Shown: positions 61,800 through 64,000 of the stretch, one piece after another | How positions within the stretch are numbered: the first letter of the stretch is position 1 | Layout of the letters: the number at the start of each line of letters is the position of its first letter | Assembly (NCBI RefSeq): GCF_964355755.1 | Contig: NC_092671.1 | Span: forward strand, 13,308,501 to 13,372,500 | Reading direction: 5' to 3' | DNA from: Antedon mediterranea | Taxonomy: Eukaryota; Echinodermata; Crinoidea; Comatulida; Antedonidae | Length of the DNA: 64,000 nucleotides | Program-made: the position numbers and the translations under genes | The notes under the pieces: generated by a model | What the model saw: the letters and a program-made list of their open reading frames with translations, nothing else | Database searches by the model: none | What the model was told of the DNA's origin: nothing

Positions 61800-64000
61800 G
61801 AAACATGTTATCGTTGGTAGATAACAAAATGGATTTTCTATAGTTCGTCTTACCAATCTATGTCCGTCACTCTGCTAACGATAATATAGTTGTAGCCCGG
61901 TAGAAAAATAGGAACAGATGAGCTAATAGTATTACACATTCTGTACAAATATTAACTATTATAACACAACATTGAACCATGATTGGCTTAACAGCATCAA
62001 CTTATTTCTTCTTCAATTTAAAAAAAGATCTAATCTTCTTTTAACCACCTAGGCCTACATAACTCATAATTTGATTAAGGTTTTGTGAAATAGTGTAATC
62101 TATTTTATGTAGCTAGCTAAAGGCCACTCATAAGGGTATACAGATATATTTAATAACATTTTGGGAAATGGGAAAACAAATGTTAAACAAATTAAAATTA
62201 TTTATTTCATACTACAAGTCAAAATCAACATATGTAGGCTAATGTGTAATATTATATACAACGGAAATGAGAATGTTAAAGGTGTATTCCCTTACATGTT
62301 AATTATAACTTGAATGTAATTATTTGACCCATCACCAATGAGGGTTGCAGATTGATAAATATGACCAGCGGGATATGTTGAATTTGTCTCACACGTGATT
62401 ATTTTTTCGGAAATATTATTTTTCTATGAGAGTAAACAGTTAAAATAATTAGCTTAGTAAACATCTTTACTGATATTGAGTTGTCGGCTCTGTGCAAAAC
62501 ATCGACTATGACATCAATGAAGTACATTAGAAATTTTGTTTAATATGTGGGTTCTTTCTTTAGGAGTTTACAGAAATATTTAGAATATAATCTCACGTGG
62601 TATTTAACACCATGAGGGGTTGTTTATAATTAATATTAATAACAGTTGATCATGTTACGTCATGGTGAAGGTAAACTGTCTGTTAATTAAGATAGATCTA
62701 TTTAACACCATACAACATCACTGTGTCACCTCACATCTCCAATACTACCAATACGTGCTGATTTAATTTAACTTCACTGTTACTTTAATTATGGTATTAA
62801 ATATTACTGTTGATTTATTCAAAAGTAATTAGCACGATTTACCATTCCTATTAAATAAGATCAGCGGTAAGAAAAAGCGCCTGATGTTTCTGTAACACAA
62901 GTATTGCTAAATGGGCCTAGCTAGAATACGCACCTTTAACGCTGTTGTGCACAGCTGTACACACACACACACACACTACCTACAGTGGATGTACTCAAAA
63001 TGAACTATAATTGGCCGGAACAGAATATCACGTCAAAACATTGATTTAAATTGTAGAAAAGTTTATTTGTTTGCAAATAGGTATAAATATAATGTCAATA
63101 ACACCTCGTGATATGTTTCTGTTCTCATGTTTAGCCAGTTGTCAGATTATTCTAAATTATATTGAACTTCTTATGTGTAAACATTAGCTAAATTTATATT
63201 TTGAGTTGTCTGAATATGATCGTACCACATGTACTTTTAACTCTAATTACTGATTTACTAATACTAATTTTGTTTCCCTACTTTAATGCCAAGACATGCA
63301 CCATAATGTTATATTAGTTTTATAACATAGTTCATGTCCTTGTACCACAAAATATTGTAATAACTATTTAAACAGATATAATTGAGCTATGGATATAAAC
63401 AATGACCTTTTCTAAAATCACGATTTAAAAAAAAACGCTAAAATAGCATTGACTGATGATTTGTCAAACTTGGTATTGTATACTCAATCATATCCATGTA
63501 TTTGTGCAACACAATGAATAAGTTATTCGTTTATATTATTCCTCCATCCACCCAGGCTGTATTTACCATTCGTTCGTTTAGTTTATCGCAATGTGGTAAA
63601 TTTATTTTGGAAACTTCGCTGCTGGAACTTTTTCAACAAGTCATTCATAACAAGTTAACCGATGAGGGCAGCACACTTTCCCACAACTGATGGAATTAAT
63701 ACCGGTAGGCTACATTTGCAACCTATAGCCAACATTGTACATATCATATCTCTGTTTGCATAAATCGCAAATCCCTTTAAATCAGAAGTTGCTAATGCTA
63801 ATACTATCAGTTAAATACATTGGTTGATTTCATTATATCGACTTGTTAATATTTAATGACGTGTGACTTCAGTGAAGCGCACACGTCATCGATTTTGTGT
63901 TGTTTGCATTGTCATCGTCAAATTAAAGTGGCACGATATATCTTCATCGTAATATTAGATCATATTAGTGAAGTGGTTCAACCTCATTCTACAATATTGG
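61800..64000. other. intergenic, no gene recognised
   Basis: AT-rich DNA with a short CA microsatellite (about 62957-62975), a TAGGCCTA octamer at 62050 and a 34-base hairpin at 63856-63889. The longest open frame (64 codons near 63496) has no recognisable feature. Confidence 0.6.

Overview
The window is eukaryotic DNA, most likely from a marine invertebrate. The evidence is an AT-rich background, many short phase-1 introns with GT-AG ends, and a secreted/membrane domain mix (LDLa, sushi, NIDO, AMOP, VWD, calcium-binding EGF, SEA) typical of metazoan extracellular proteins. A recurrent TAGGCCTA octamer in the non-coding DNA and several hairpin-type small repeats would fit an echinoderm or related invertebrate deuterostome, but that placement is inference. 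There is nothing bacterial or viral here.

One gene dominates, on the plus strand, from the left edge to about 49.4 kb. Its 5' end (promoter, signal peptide, first exons) lies outside the window. Bases 1-31081 are one uninterrupted coding exon, almost entirely a tandem array of roughly 300 copies of a 34-residue (102 bp) Thr/Ser-rich, acidic, proline-free unit, i.e. a mucin-type domain. Another 47 exons follow (31214-48930). I traced every splice junction by hand, and the reading frame closes at all of them. They encode in order: two LDLa domains, two sushi domains, two EGFs, NIDO, AMOP, VWD, a cadherin-like fold, two EGFs, an array of 18 mostly calcium-binding EGFs, a SEA domain, two EGFs, a second SEA domain with a plausible self-cleavage motif, a membrane-proximal EGF, one transmembrane helix and a 157-residue cytoplasmic tail. 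The visible part is 12,785 residues. The NIDO-AMOP-VWD-EGF-TM core with a giant repeat exon is the plan of vertebrate MUC4. The LDLa, sushi, long EGF array and paired SEA domains make it a much larger invertebrate mucin-like membrane protein.

The repeat exon is layered: an approximately 18 bp sub-motif (TTxxDx), the 102 bp unit with a 93 bp variant, and higher-order duplications of about 0.5, 0.9, 1.2, 1.3, 3.7 and 6.5 kb. All length changes I found keep the reading frame.

From about 49.4 to 64 kb I see no well-supported gene. There are several hairpin or inverted-repeat elements, a near-perfect 185 bp palindrome at 56.6 kb, a GC-richer patch at 58.8-60.4 kb with a CRE palindrome, and one weak candidate minus-strand first exon (59837-60024). 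Long minus-strand open frames across the repeat array are shadows of the repeat.
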